A DNA stretch of 64,000 nt, from NCBI RefSeq assembly GCF_025961575.1, contig NZ_JAOQNX010000023.1:25764-89763 (forward strand), given 5' to 3'. The notes below the pieces were generated by a model, which saw only the letters and a list, made by a program, of their open reading frames with translations, made no database searches and was not told the origin of the DNA. Source of the DNA: Rhodoblastus acidophilus. GTDB lineage: Bacteria; Pseudomonadota; Alphaproteobacteria; Rhizobiales; Beijerinckiaceae. Position 1 is the first letter of the stretch. Every line of letters begins with the position of its first letter. Below are positions 25,362 through 34,639 of the stretch, one piece after another. The position numbers were made by a program, and so were the translations under genes.

Positions 25362-25724
25362 ATGAAGCTCGCCTACTGCAAACCGGCCGGTGCAGCGCCG
25401 GACTTCAAGCCGCACCAGTGGACCGACGTCCGGCTTTGCCTCGAACAATGTCGCGCCAGCGCAGCGCACCAGCCTGAACGGGTGGCGCGGCGCCTGGAGC
25501 AGATGTTGCGGCGTTTCGCCGGCGCCCTGGAAAAGGACGCCGTGGAGCAGAACGGCCATGACCTGTTCGCGCAGGCGCGCCGTCTCGAGGAAATGGTCGC
25601 CTGGCTGGTCGACATGCGCCGGACGCACGAGGAAACCCTGTGTCTCCAGCGCAATCTGACCCGATTGATGCACGAAGTGTTCCGCACGCCGGAATGGCGG
25701 CGGTCGCAGATCCAGGGCCTGTGA
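25362..25724 (+). CDS. Small helical protein of unknown function
   Basis: 120 residues starting at MKLAYCKPAGAAP, chosen because AGGAG lies 6 nt upstream. Mostly amphipathic helix rich in Arg, Glu, Leu and Gln, with no signal peptide and cysteines in YCKP, LCLEQCR and LCLQR. No family recognised. The 265-bp upstream region contains an AT-rich segment (25200-25290) suited to a promoter. Not clearly linked to the cellulose operon, since a terminator lies between. Confidence 0.6.
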   Translation: MKLAYCKPAGAAPDFKPHQWTDVRLCLEQCRASAAHQPERVARRLEQMLRRFAGALEKDAVEQNGHDLFAQARRLEEMVAWLVDMRRTHEETLCLQRNLTRLMHEVFRTPEWRRSQIQGL

Positions 25725-25733
25725 CGCAGATTT

Positions 25734-25759
25734 CCCTCTCCCCGTCGCCGGGGAGAGGG
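25734..25759. terminator. Bidirectional hairpin between convergent genes
   Basis: CCCTCTCCCC (25734-25743), 6-nt loop, GGGGAGAGGG (25750-25759): a perfect 10-bp stem between the stops at 25724 (plus) and 25806 (minus). This GC-rich element is also a widespread intergenic repeat type. Confidence 0.7.
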
Positions 25760-25805
25760 ACGAAGTCCGCCCCTGATCATAAAGCTGATGGAAAAACGTC
25801 TCGGC

Positions 25806-26099
25806 TCAGCTGCGCGAGGCCATGAACAGCAATTGGGTGTCGAAGGCCGGCACCTTGGTGTAGCCGAGCGCGCGCAGGGCGCGCGGCGCCTCCACGTCGA
25901 CCACGGAATAGCCTTCCGCCGCGCTGCGCTGCGTCAGTTCGCTGGTTTCCTGCGCAAAGCTGCGCACGGGATCACTCACATTGGTCAGGTCGTCGGGCGA
26001 CCATTTGGCCGCCCATCCCCATACGGTGTCGTGCCCGGGGGGCAGGTCGTGAGAAATGAAGTCCTGGGGCCGCGACGCGCCCCGGGCGAAAATGTTCAT
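25806..26099 (-). CDS. Hypothetical protein
   Basis: 97 residues from MNIFARGASRPQDF, with GAGG 5 nt upstream of the ATG. Soluble and acidic, with a conserved-looking ending (YSVVDVEAPRALRALGYTKVPAFDTQLLFM). No domain recognised. A segment mentioning DPVRSFAQETSELTQ suggests a helical middle. It stands alone, convergent with the preceding small gene and divided from the lrp gene by about 155 bp. Confidence 0.6.
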   Translation of the reverse strand: MNIFARGASRPQDFISHDLPPGHDTVWGWAAKWSPDDLTNVSDPVRSFAQETSELTQRSAAEGYSVVDVEAPRALRALGYTKVPAFDTQLLFMASRS

Positions 26100-26255
26100 A
26101 ATGTCCTCCCCTCCACGTCCGGTCCGGGTCGCCGTCTTGCGGCCGCCGCTTTTGCGGCTGTCCCGATCCTGACCTTGGAAAGGATAGGCCTTTAGCACTA
26201 GACGCGCAACCGGGAATTGATCTGCCTCAAGAGGGCGCCGACAAGGTGCCGTGCG

Positions 26256-26738
26256 TCACGCGTCGGAGGCTTCGGGGGCGGGGATGCGATAGACGGTGGT
26301 CGCCTTGATCCGCTCCATGGCGAAGCGCGAGGTGACCTTCTTCAGCGGGACGGCGGCGATCAGGCGCTGGTAGAAGGCGTCATAGGCGGCCGTATCCGGA
26401 ACCACCACGCGCAGCAGATAATCGACGTCGCCGGCCATGCGATAGACATCCATCACCTCGGGCATGGCCGAGACGGCGGAAGCGAATTTCCCCAGCCAGG
26501 GCTGCGAATGGTCGTCGGTCTCGATCGAAACGAACACGGTCAGGCTGAGCCCGACCTTTTTTGGATCGAGCAGGGCGACGCGCCCGGTGATGACCCCCGC
26601 CTTCTCAAGCTTTTGCACCCGCTTCCAGCAGGGGGTCTGCGAAAGGCCGACGCCGCGTGACAGATCGGCGAGCGCGATGGTGGCGTCCTCCTGGAGCAGT
26701 CCCAGGATTTTCCGGTCGATGGCGTCGAGGCCCTTCAT
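26256..26738 (-). CDS. Lrp/AsnC-family transcriptional regulator
   Basis: 160 residues. An N-terminal winged helix-turn-helix (DAIDRKILGLLQEDATIALADLS, then SQTPCWKRVQKLE) and a C-terminal RAM ligand-binding domain (about 65-150: GDVDYLLRVVVPDTAAYDAF). Such regulators sense amino acids. Its ATG is 1 bp past the transglutaminase stop, so it is the last gene of the ATP-grasp/alpha-E/transglutaminase operon rather than an isolated regulator. Confidence 0.93.
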   Translation of the reverse strand: MKGLDAIDRKILGLLQEDATIALADLSRGVGLSQTPCWKRVQKLEKAGVITGRVALLDPKKVGLSLTVFVSIETDDHSQPWLGKFASAVSAMPEVMDVYRMAGDVDYLLRVVVPDTAAYDAFYQRLIAAVPLKKVTSRFAMERIKATTVYRIPAPEASDA

Positions 26739-26739
26739 C

Positions 26740-27552
26740 CTACTGCTGGGTCTGCCAGCTGGCCTGTCGGGCGGCGGTCACTTTCAGGCGCGTCTCCACC
26801 GTCGGCTCGGCATAGCCGGAAAAGGCCTGGCGCCAGGGCGCCGCGGCCCAGTAATCGACGCCATGGGCGAGGCGCAAATGGGCGTCGCGCGGGCAGAACC
26901 CCAGCGCCGCGTCGAAAGCCACCCAACCGATGTTTTCGACATGGGCTTCCGCCCAGCCATGAAAGGCGGCGCCTTCGGCGCCGTCGAGCAACAGGCCCGA
27001 GACGAAACGCGCCGGGATGTTTTGCGCCCGCGCCGCCGTCACAAAAATCTGGGCGATCTCGCGCGCGCAGCCCTTGCCCTCGGCGAACACCTCCGCGGCG
27101 GCGCGCGGCGCCGAATCCGTCGGCGCGAAGGCGATTGTTTCGTTCAGCGCGCCCATCAATTGGTGCAGGCGGCTCAGCCGGTCGGCTCCGTTGATGGTCT
27201 TGGCGAAGTCGACGATCTCCGCGCCGGGCCCATCGTGGCAATGGCGCAGGAACAGATCGAGCGGCTGCTTTTCGTGCAGCCCGTGGGCCACGCCCGCCGC
27301 ATCCTGGGTTTCGACCTGGCCTTCCGCCGTAAGGACGATTCGCTCCAGCGGCCCCGCATGGGAGCAGCTGTGCGACAAATTGCCATAGCCGTCCTCGCTG
27401 CGGCGCAGGGTGGCCACGGGCTCGACGCCGACGAACCAGTCGAGCACATGCAGGCTATCGAACGACCGCGGCGTCAGCCGCAGCAGCGTGTTCGCCGACC
27501 GCACCGGTTCGGAAAAAGCCACTTCGATTTGCAGGGTCACTCGCGCGCGCAT
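26740..27552 (-). CDS. Transglutaminase-like cysteine protease/amidase
   Basis: 270 residues. An N-terminal beta region (bacterial transglutaminase-like N domain) precedes the papain-fold core, whose triad is read as Cys in EGKGCAREIAQIF, His in FHGWAEAHV and Asp in VAFDAALG. It is the third member of a conserved trio with alpha-E and circularly permuted ATP-grasp proteins, predicted (Iyer and colleagues) to build and process an unknown peptide or amide product. The gap to alpha-E is 9 bp. Confidence 0.92.
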   Translation of the reverse strand: MRARVTLQIEVAFSEPVRSANTLLRLTPRSFDSLHVLDWFVGVEPVATLRRSEDGYGNLSHSCSHAGPLERIVLTAEGQVETQDAAGVAHGLHEKQPLDLFLRHCHDGPGAEIVDFAKTINGADRLSRLHQLMGALNETIAFAPTDSAPRAAAEVFAEGKGCAREIAQIFVTAARAQNIPARFVSGLLLDGAEGAAFHGWAEAHVENIGWVAFDAALGFCPRDAHLRLAHGVDYWAAAPWRQAFSGYAEPTVETRLKVTAARQASWQTQQ

Positions 27553-27561
27553 GGTCGCACC

Positions 27562-28521
27562 TTATCCGAGGAGATATTGTTCGGCTATGGCGTTGGCGAG
27601 GCCGTTGTTCTCGGTGATGAAGCCATCGACGAATTCATGCAGCCCCGACTGGAAGATCTCCTTGATCGAGGCGTTCTCCAGCTTGCGCTGGATGGCGCGC
27701 GCCTGGCGCTGGGCATTGCCGTGGCGGCCGTACTGGTTGCCGATCGCGTCGAGCCAGCGCACCACCTCGCTGGTGCAATGGATCAGCGAGCGCGGCATTT
27801 CCTGGCGCAGGATCAAGAGGTCCGCGACGTTCCACGGCTTGATGCTCTCGCGATAGACCCAGTGATAGGCGGTGAGCGCCGACACCGAACGCAAAATGGC
27901 GCTCCACTGGAAATAGTCGACGGAGCCGCCGAGCGGCTCATGCTCCGGCAGCAGCAGCTGATATTTCACATCCAACACCCGCGCGGTATTGTCGGCGCGC
28001 TCCAAGGACACGCCGAGCCGGGCGAAATAATAGATGTCGTTGCGCAGCATGGTGCGATAGCCGAAGCCGTCATAGAGGCTCGAGGTCTCCTTGACGAAGT
28101 CGAGGAAGCCGATCAGCGCTTCGCGGTCGATGGCGGTGGGGTCGCTGTGCCTTTGCTCGAAGGCCTTGAGCTTGATCCAGGCGCTGTTGATATGCTCCCA
28201 CATTTCCACCGTCAGCGCGGTGCGCACGGCGCGGGCGTTGGTGCGGGCGAATTCGATGCAACTGCGGATGCTGGAGAGATTGCGCGGGTCGAACGCCAGA
28301 TAGGCGATGACATTGGCCTCGTTGGCGACGTCGAAATGTTTGGGAAAGGTTTCGTCGGCGCCGGAGGCGATCAGCACGCTGGTCCATTCGTCCTGCTTGG
28401 CCGCATAGGTGGTCGGCAAAGCGGAAATGCGGTTCGACGCTTCGATCAGGCGCGCCAAAAAGTCGGCGCGCTCCAGATAACGCGAAACCCAATAAATATT
28501 GTCGGCGGTGCGGGCGAGCAT
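27562..28521 (-). CDS. Alpha-E domain protein
   Basis: 319 residues, all helical, beginning MLARTADNIYWVSRYLERADFLARLIEA, the hallmark alpha-E opening, with repeated SLERADNTARVLD. Always found with a type 2 circularly permuted ATP-grasp protein and a transglutaminase; it is thought to be part of the peptide-ligation machinery, but no activity has been shown. It starts 8 bp after the ATP-grasp stop. A longer open frame running on toward 29.7 kb is a shadow of the ATP-grasp gene. Confidence 0.93.
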   Translation of the reverse strand: MLARTADNIYWVSRYLERADFLARLIEASNRISALPTTYAAKQDEWTSVLIASGADETFPKHFDVANEANVIAYLAFDPRNLSSIRSCIEFARTNARAVRTALTVEMWEHINSAWIKLKAFEQRHSDPTAIDREALIGFLDFVKETSSLYDGFGYRTMLRNDIYYFARLGVSLERADNTARVLDVKYQLLLPEHEPLGGSVDYFQWSAILRSVSALTAYHWVYRESIKPWNVADLLILRQEMPRSLIHCTSEVVRWLDAIGNQYGRHGNAQRQARAIQRKLENASIKEIFQSGLHEFVDGFITENNGLANAIAEQYLLG

Positions 28522-28529
28522 TTGTGATC

Positions 28530-29969
28530 CTATTTCGCGTTGGTCGCCAAAACCCAGGTGTCCTTGGTGCCGCCGCCCTGGCTGGAATTGACCACGAGCG
28601 AGCCCTCCTTCAGCGCCACGCGGGTGAGGCCGCCGGGGACGATGCGCACGCCATCCGCGCCGGAGAGCACGAAGGGGCGCAAGTCGACATGGCGCGGCGC
28701 AACGCCGCCCTGGAAGGAGGTGGGGCAGGTCGACAGCGACAGAGTGGGTTGCGCGATGAATCCGTCGGGATCGCTGAGCAGCTTTTGCCGGAACGTCTCG
28801 ATCTGCTCCTTGCTGGCGTGCGGGCCCACCAGCATGCCATAGCCGCCGGAGCCGTTGACCTCCTTGACCACCAGTTCGGACAGGTGCTCGAGCACATATT
28901 TGAGCGCGTCCTGTTCGCGGCAGCGCCAGGTCGCGACATTCTTCAGCTTGGGCTCCTCGCCAAGGTAGAAGCGGATGATGTCGGGCATATAGGTGTAGAC
29001 GGCCTTGTCGTCGGCGACGCCGGCGCCGGGCGCATTGGCGAGCGTGACATTGCCGGCGAGATAGGCGCCCATCAGACCGGCGGCGCCCAGTACGGAATCC
29101 GGCCGGAACACCAGCGGATCGATGAAATCGTCGTCGACGCGGCGGTAGATGACGTCGACGCGTTTCTCGCCTTCCGTCGTCTTCATATAGACGATGTCGT
29201 CGCGCACGGTGAGGTCGCGGCCCTCGACCAGTTCGACGCCGAGCTTGTCGGCGAGGAAGGAGTGCTCGTAATAGGCGGAGTTGAACTGGCCGGGCGTGAG
29301 GATGACGATGCGCGGATCGTCGGCGCAATGGGGCGGGGCGGCGGAGCGCAGCGAAGCCAGGAGGTTGTCGGGATAATTGTCGACCGGCAGCACCGCATGG
29401 CCGGCGAACAGGCCGGGCAGCAACCGCATCATCATCTCGCGGTTTTCCAGCATGTAGGACACGCCGGACGGGGTGCGGCAATTGTCTTCGAGGACATAGA
29501 AATCCTCGTCGTCGACGCGGACGATGTCGATCCCCGCGATATGGGTCCAGATGTCGTGCGGGGCGCGGTGGCCCTGCATTTCCGGCCGGTAGCATTCGTT
29601 GCGGAAGACGAGGTCCGGCGGAATGATTCCAGCTTTCAGCACCTCCTGGCGGCCGTAGATGTCGGTCAGGAACATGTTCAGCGCCTTGACGCGCTGGATC
29701 AGCCCGGCCTCGAGCCGCGCCCATTCGTCGGCGCCGAGCAGGCGGGGGATGATGTCGAACGGGATCAGGCGTTCGGCCGCCTCCTTGTCGCCATAGACGG
29801 CGAAAGTGATGCCGATCTTACGAAACAGCAATTCCGCCTGTTCGCGGCGGGCGTCGAGAATTTCGGGCGGCGCGGCGCGCAGCCAGTCGGCGACCCCGCT
29901 GTAGATGGCGCGCGGGTCCGTCGCGCCGTTGGTCATTTCATCAAAAAAGCCCTGGGACATCGGCCGCAT
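28530..29969 (-). CDS. Circularly permuted type 2 ATP-grasp protein
   Basis: 479 residues from ATG 29969. ATP-grasp ligases form carboxylate-amine bonds through acyl phosphates. The conserved segments include FRNECYRPEMQG, DIVRVDDEDFYVLEDNCRTPSGVSY (about 145-170), VVKEVNGSGGYGMLVGP and SSQGGGTKDTWVL near the C terminus. First gene of the four-gene operon. Start is uncertain: ATG 29960 or TTG 29996 are also in frame, and none has an ideal ribosome site. Confidence 0.93.
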   Translation of the reverse strand: MRPMSQGFFDEMTNGATDPRAIYSGVADWLRAAPPEILDARREQAELLFRKIGITFAVYGDKEAAERLIPFDIIPRLLGADEWARLEAGLIQRVKALNMFLTDIYGRQEVLKAGIIPPDLVFRNECYRPEMQGHRAPHDIWTHIAGIDIVRVDDEDFYVLEDNCRTPSGVSYMLENREMMMRLLPGLFAGHAVLPVDNYPDNLLASLRSAAPPHCADDPRIVILTPGQFNSAYYEHSFLADKLGVELVEGRDLTVRDDIVYMKTTEGEKRVDVIYRRVDDDFIDPLVFRPDSVLGAAGLMGAYLAGNVTLANAPGAGVADDKAVYTYMPDIIRFYLGEEPKLKNVATWRCREQDALKYVLEHLSELVVKEVNGSGGYGMLVGPHASKEQIETFRQKLLSDPDGFIAQPTLSLSTCPTSFQGGVAPRHVDLRPFVLSGADGVRIVPGGLTRVALKEGSLVVNSSQGGGTKDTWVLATNAK

Positions 29970-30182
29970 CGCCCTCGGAAAATCATTGTTTTGCAAGGAA
30001 GGCGCCGCGCGAGTCGCCTTGATCCCCTTGCGCTTGAACCTAGCTTAAATGTCTTGGGAGAGGCTGTGGTGTCTAAATTTTATGCAGATTGCGCCGAAAC
30101 GGCGCAATTCGTGAGCGAATGCTCGGAATTGCCTAATCGTCAGGCTTAACCTAAGTCAAGACGTTTGCCGCGAACTCCGTCG

Positions 30183-31838
30183 TCACGGCGCGTTGGCGGC
30201 GCGCCGGGTCGCCAGCAGCTCGCCGCGCCGGTCGAGGATCGGATAGGCGGCGGCGATGATGTGGCCGTTGACCTGTTTCAGGCCGCGCACCAGTTCGAGC
30301 CGCAGCGCGCTGGCCTCGGCGGGATCGTCGGTTCGCGCCGCGAGCGCGTTGAAATGGGCTTGCGTCGCCTGCGCCTCCAAATCGCGGAACAAGGTTTTTT
30401 CGTCGAGCAGCAGATGGGCGGCGCGAACGTCGTCACTCATCAGCAGCGCGCAGGCGGCGCGCACATTGGCGGCGGTGCGGTCGAGCATGGCCAGAATTTC
30501 GCCGCGCAGCGGTTCGGGGACCGCGACGGTTTTCTTCAGATGTTTTGTCACGGCGCCGATCAGGTTTTTCGATAATCCCGCGCTCGCCTGCTCCATTTGC
30601 GCGACAAAGGTGAGGAGGATGCGCAGGCGCTCTTCGTCCTCGTCTCGCGAGTCCTCGCTGTCGAGCGAGGCCAGATAGGCGCGGATGGCGGCCGCCAGGC
30701 GCGCAACCGTCGCGGCGCGCCGGCGCGTGTCCGCGAGTTGGCGCCGGTCGCTGTCGCGCAGGCCCGCCTGGGCGCCGGCGATCATCTCCGTGACCAGATC
30801 GGCGAGACGGAGCGCTTCGCGCGCCGCGGCGCTCAGCGCCAGGGCCGGGGACTCGCGCGAGGGCGCGTCGAGATAGAGCGGCAAAGCGGGATCAGCGGGA
30901 TCGGATTTTTGCGGCAGCAGGCGGCGCAACAGCGCGGCAAAAGGGGTCAGCAACGGGAAGACAACGAGGGCGATCGCGAGATTGAACAAAGTGTGGAAAT
31001 CGACGACGACGCGGGCGATGTCGGGCTGGAGCGTCACCATGAACCGCCCCAGCGGCGCGAGCAGCGCCAAAGCCAATGTCCCCCCGACGAGCCGGGTGAG
31101 CAGATTGCCGACCGGAAGCCGCCGCGCCGCGGGGTCGTCGCCGCGCACGCCTTCGACCAGCGGATTGATCGCCGCGCCAATGTTGGCGCCGATCACCAGG
31201 GCGAAGGCGGCGTCCGGCGGGACGACGCTGCGCGCGGCGAGCGACATGGTGAACAGCACGGTGGCGACGCTCGAATGCGAGGCCCAGGTCAGCGCCGCGC
31301 CGAGCAGGACATCGACTGCCGGCTCCGCGCCGATGGCGCCGAACAGCAGGCGCAGATTGGGTGAATCCTCATAATGGGTCATGATGTCGAGCAATTGCCC
31401 GAGGGCGAGGAACATCAGGCCAAGGCCGATCAGGGCGCGGCCGGCGTCGCGGTTTCGGCCGCCGTCGCGCCGGAACAGCATCACGCCGATCAGCAGCAGC
31501 GCCGGCGAGACAGCCGCGATGTCGAAGGAAAAAGCTTGCGCCACGACGGTCGTGCCGACATTGGCGCCCAGCATCACCGCCAGCGCCGCCTCCAGTTCGA
31601 CGGCGCCGGCGGCGCACAGGCCCGAGGTCATCAGCCCGGTCGCGGTGCTGCTTTGCAACAGGGTGGTCACCCCGAGGCCGGCGGCGAAGGCGCGGAAACG
31701 GTTGCGCAGCGCCGAACTCAAGACATCGCGCAGGCGCGGCCCAAAGGCGCGCTGCACGCCGGACTGCACCATATGCGAGCCCCACAGCAGCAGGGCGACG
31801 GCGCCGGCGAGATTCAACAAGGTCAGCGGAAAGGTCAT
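30183..31838 (-). CDS. Na/Pi-cotransporter (NptA/PNaS) family protein with PhoU-like tail
   Basis: 551 residues. About nine membrane helices contain the duplicated family motif LLQSSTATGL (near 60) and SHSSVATVLF (near 195), which form the sodium/phosphate pathway. The C-terminal 200 residues are helical and PhoU-like. The ATG at 31838 is chosen because GGAGG is 5 nt upstream; a neighbouring ATG three bases earlier is too close. Substrate could be phosphate or, as in some YjbB-type proteins, an efflux role. Confidence 0.88.
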   Translation of the reverse strand: MTFPLTLLNLAGAVALLLWGSHMVQSGVQRAFGPRLRDVLSSALRNRFRAFAAGLGVTTLLQSSTATGLMTSGLCAAGAVELEAALAVMLGANVGTTVVAQAFSFDIAAVSPALLLIGVMLFRRDGGRNRDAGRALIGLGLMFLALGQLLDIMTHYEDSPNLRLLFGAIGAEPAVDVLLGAALTWASHSSVATVLFTMSLAARSVVPPDAAFALVIGANIGAAINPLVEGVRGDDPAARRLPVGNLLTRLVGGTLALALLAPLGRFMVTLQPDIARVVVDFHTLFNLAIALVVFPLLTPFAALLRRLLPQKSDPADPALPLYLDAPSRESPALALSAAAREALRLADLVTEMIAGAQAGLRDSDRRQLADTRRRAATVARLAAAIRAYLASLDSEDSRDEDEERLRILLTFVAQMEQASAGLSKNLIGAVTKHLKKTVAVPEPLRGEILAMLDRTAANVRAACALLMSDDVRAAHLLLDEKTLFRDLEAQATQAHFNALAARTDDPAEASALRLELVRGLKQVNGHIIAAAYPILDRRGELLATRRAANAP

Positions 31839-31944
31839 CATGTCCTCCGCGCGGAAAAGTCTAGTTGTGCTGTAGACTATTCGCAAACAAGCCCAGCATC
31901 AAACCGGGCCTGTCGCCGAAAGTTTCGCGCGGAATGGATCGGCC

Positions 31945-33036
31945 TTAACCGCGGGCCGCTTTTCGGTCCCGCTGCTCGCTCTTCGGCTTGTCGGTCTTCG
32001 TCTTGTCGGTCTTGGCGTCCGGCGCGGCGAGGCCCCAGCGCATCAGCATGATGAGCGTGCCCGCCGCCGCCGCGATGCAGACCAAAGTGGCGAACAGCGA
32101 GCCGTGGTCGCTCTCGGCAAAGGGCAGGTTTTTGGTGTTCATGCCGAAATAGCCGGTGACAAAGGTCGCGGGCAGCAGCACGGCGGTGACCAGGGTCAGT
32201 AGATACAGCCGGTCGTTGGTCTCGAGCGTCAGAATGGCGTTGATCTCGTCCTGCAACATGCGGGCGCGATCCTGGAGGTTGTTGACGTCGCGGGTCAGCG
32301 AGGCGGCGCGCTGGCCCAGGCCCGAGGCGATGGCCGCGAATTCCTCGTCGCGTTGCTCGTCCGCTTCCTCCTCCATGCGCTCGAAGGTCGAGTGCAGGCC
32401 GCTGACCTGCCGCGCCATGCGCACCGCCTGGCGCCGCGCCCGGCCGAGCCCGGCGCGCTGGTCGCGACCGCGTCCCTCGATCACCACATTGTCCTCGATC
32501 TGGTCGAGGGTCTTGGCGATGGCGCGGCACATTTTCATCGTGCAGTCGCAGATGTGCGACGCCAGCATCTCCAGCAGCACGCCCGGGCTTTCGACCTTGG
32601 CGCCCTGGGCCAGCGCCCGGCGGGTGGTCTGCGCCGAATAGAGCGCGGCGCGCCGCGCCGTGATGAGAAAGCGCGGACCGCAGGCGAAGCGCAGAAAATC
32701 GGAGTCCATCCGCGCGCCGTTGATGTCGATCTGATGGTCGATGATCGCGCCGGAGACGACGCCCTCGGCGCGTTCGACGAACTGGTGGTCGACCTGACCG
32801 CTGAGCGCGTCGCGCGCTTCCTGCGACAAAGTGGGGATGTGGTGGAGAATGTCGTCGATCCGCCGGTCGACATGGTCGAGATGCGCCCAGATGAACCCTT
32901 CGGCGTCCGACGTGCCGAGACCGCGCAGGTCGTCGGCGGTTCCAGGCTCGGCATGGCCGGAGGCGTCGAAGCGGATGATCCAGACGCAGCCGGGAAGGCC
33001 GGTTTCCAACGCGGGTTTTAGTCGGTCGACGGACAT
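31945..33036 (-). CDS. CorA-family divalent cation transporter, ZntB-like
   Basis: 363 residues. A large cytoplasmic funnel with long helices (about 170-290), then two transmembrane helices near the C terminus joined by YFGMNTKNLPF, which contains the GMN selectivity motif. The short second helix and basic tail (KTDKTKTDKPKSEQRDRK) fit CorA/ZntB. The ion (Mg2+, Zn2+ or other) cannot be decided. It lies 59 bp downstream of hss on the same strand, with a hairpin between. Confidence 0.9.
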   Translation of the reverse strand: MSVDRLKPALETGLPGCVWIIRFDASGHAEPGTADDLRGLGTSDAEGFIWAHLDHVDRRIDDILHHIPTLSQEARDALSGQVDHQFVERAEGVVSGAIIDHQIDINGARMDSDFLRFACGPRFLITARRAALYSAQTTRRALAQGAKVESPGVLLEMLASHICDCTMKMCRAIAKTLDQIEDNVVIEGRGRDQRAGLGRARRQAVRMARQVSGLHSTFERMEEEADEQRDEEFAAIASGLGQRAASLTRDVNNLQDRARMLQDEINAILTLETNDRLYLLTLVTAVLLPATFVTGYFGMNTKNLPFAESDHGSLFATLVCIAAAAGTLIMLMRWGLAAPDAKTDKTKTDKPKSEQRDRKAARG

Positions 33037-33060
33037 GGATTTGCGCCTTTGATGGCGGGC

Positions 33061-33083
33061 GCGCCGGGCTTGAGGCCCGGCGC
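33061..33083 (-). terminator. Hairpin between hss and the CorA-like gene
   Basis: GCGCCGGGC (33061-33069), 5-nt loop, GCCCGGCGC (33075-33083): a 9-bp perfect stem right after the hss stop. It lacks a T-run and may act as an attenuator or as another copy of the GC-rich intergenic repeats. Confidence 0.45.
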
Positions 33084-33094
33084 GAAACAAATTT

Positions 33095-34528
33095 TCAGCG
33101 AACCAGGATGTTGCGGAACTGCCAGGGATCGCTCTCGTCGATGTCGTCGGGGAAGAAGCCCGGACGCCCCTTCAGCGGGGTCCAGTCGGTGTAGACGCCG
33201 ATGACCGGGCCGAGATAGGGAGTCTGGACTTCCAGGCAGCGCTTGTAGTCGAGTTCGTCGGCCTCAAGAATGCCGGCGTTGGGGTTTTCGAGGGCGTAAA
33301 CCATGCCGGCGAGCACGGCCGAGGAGACCTGCAGGCCCGTGGCGTTCTGGTAGGGGCACAATTGCCGGGTCTCTTCCACCGAAAGCTGCGAGCCGTACCA
33401 ATAGGCGCCCTTGGCATGGCCGAACAGCAGCACGCCGAGTTCGTCAATGCCGTCGACGATCTCGTGCTCGTCGAGAATGTGATGCTTCTCCTGCACCACG
33501 CCGCCGGCGCCGAACATTTCGTGCAGCGACAGCACCGCATCATCGGCGGGGTGATAGGCGTAATGGCAGGTCGGGCGATAGACCGCCTCGCCCTTGGCGC
33601 CGCGCACCGTGTAATAATCCGAGATCGAGATGGACTCGTTGTGGGTCACCAGAAAACCATATTGCGGGCCGGGGGTCGGCGCCCAGCTGCGCACGCGGGT
33701 GTTGGCGCCGGGCTGCAGCAGGTAGATGGCGGCGCCGCAGCCGGTCTCGTGCTTGCGGCCGTTGTCCGGCATCCATTTTTCATGCGTGCCCCAGCCCAGT
33801 TCCGCCGGCTGCATGCCTTCGGAAACAAAACCTTCCACCGACCAGGTGTTGACGAACACGCCGCGCGGTTTGGGATTGCGGGCGCGCTGGGTGTCGCGCT
33901 CGGCGATGTGAATGCCCTTGACGCCGAGACGCTGGGCGAGCGCCGCCCAGTCTTCGCGCGTCTTCGGCTCGGGCGCCGTGTCGCCCAGATCCTTGGCGAG
34001 GTTCACAAGAGCCTGCTTGACGAACCAGGAGACCATGCCCGGATTGGCGCCGCAGGTGGAAATGGCGGTGGGGCCGCCGGGGTTTTCGCGCTTGGACTTC
34101 AGCAAGGTCTCGCGCAGCGCATAATTGGTGCGGTCGCTCGCGCCGAGCGTCTTGTCGAAATAGAAGCCGGCCCAGGGCTCGACCACCGTGTCGATGTAGA
34201 GCGCGCCGATCTCGCGGCACAGCTCCATGATCGCCACCGAGGAGGTGTCGACCGACAGGTTGACGCAAAAGCCCTGGCCGCCGCCCTTGGTCAGCAGCGG
34301 CGTGAGCAATTCGCGATAATTGCACTTGGTGACGGCGCTGTGGACGAACTCATAGCCGCGCTCGTCCACCAGCTTGCGATCGGCGTCGGACGGATCAATG
34401 ACCGTCAGCCGGGCGTGGTCGAATTCGAAATGCCGCTCGATCAGGGGCAGGGCGCCCTTGCCGATGGAGCCGAAGCCGATCATCACGATCGGGCCGCTGA
34501 TGCGGCCGTGGATGGGCGATTTGGTCAT
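33095..34528 (-). CDS. hss: Homospermidine synthase
   Basis: 477 residues, about the length of the Blastochloris viridis enzyme. It makes sym-homospermidine from putrescine (and spermidine) using NAD+ as catalytic cofactor. An N-terminal Rossmann motif is IVMIGFGSIGKGALPLI; conserved stretches include STCGANPGMVSWFVKQAL, VNTWSVEGFVSEGMQPAELGWGTHE and HNESISISDYYTVRG. Homospermidine is a major polyamine in many alphaproteobacteria. Monocistronic or followed by the CorA-like gene. Confidence 0.96.
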   Translation of the reverse strand: MTKSPIHGRISGPIVMIGFGSIGKGALPLIERHFEFDHARLTVIDPSDADRKLVDERGYEFVHSAVTKCNYRELLTPLLTKGGGQGFCVNLSVDTSSVAIMELCREIGALYIDTVVEPWAGFYFDKTLGASDRTNYALRETLLKSKRENPGGPTAISTCGANPGMVSWFVKQALVNLAKDLGDTAPEPKTREDWAALAQRLGVKGIHIAERDTQRARNPKPRGVFVNTWSVEGFVSEGMQPAELGWGTHEKWMPDNGRKHETGCGAAIYLLQPGANTRVRSWAPTPGPQYGFLVTHNESISISDYYTVRGAKGEAVYRPTCHYAYHPADDAVLSLHEMFGAGGVVQEKHHILDEHEIVDGIDELGVLLFGHAKGAYWYGSQLSVEETRQLCPYQNATGLQVSSAVLAGMVYALENPNAGILEADELDYKRCLEVQTPYLGPVIGVYTDWTPLKGRPGFFPDDIDESDPWQFRNILVR

Positions 34529-34570
34529 TTTTCGTCCTTGTGCGGGAAAGTTTGCCGGCTAGATGGCAAA

Positions 34571-34603
34571 GGCGAAGGCTGGAGTCAAACTCCAGCCTTC
34601 GCC
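34571..34603 (-). terminator. Perfect 15-bp hairpin terminator
   Basis: GGCGAAGGCTGGAGT (34571-34585), loop CAA, ACTCCAGCCTTCGCC (34589-34603). Read on the minus strand it follows the acetyltransferase stop (34640) and is trailed by TTTGCC, so it ends that transcript before hss. Confidence 0.8.
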
Positions 34604-34639
34604 CCTGTTGCACAGCTTTGCGACAGTTCCGTGAGAGTT

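Noticed and set aside
27562..29724. A 720-codon open frame spanning alpha-E and much of the ATP-grasp gene, suggesting a fusion
   Set aside because: Only its last 319 codons match alpha-E, starting at the family-typical MLARTADNIYW. The rest is a frame shadow of the ATP-grasp gene.
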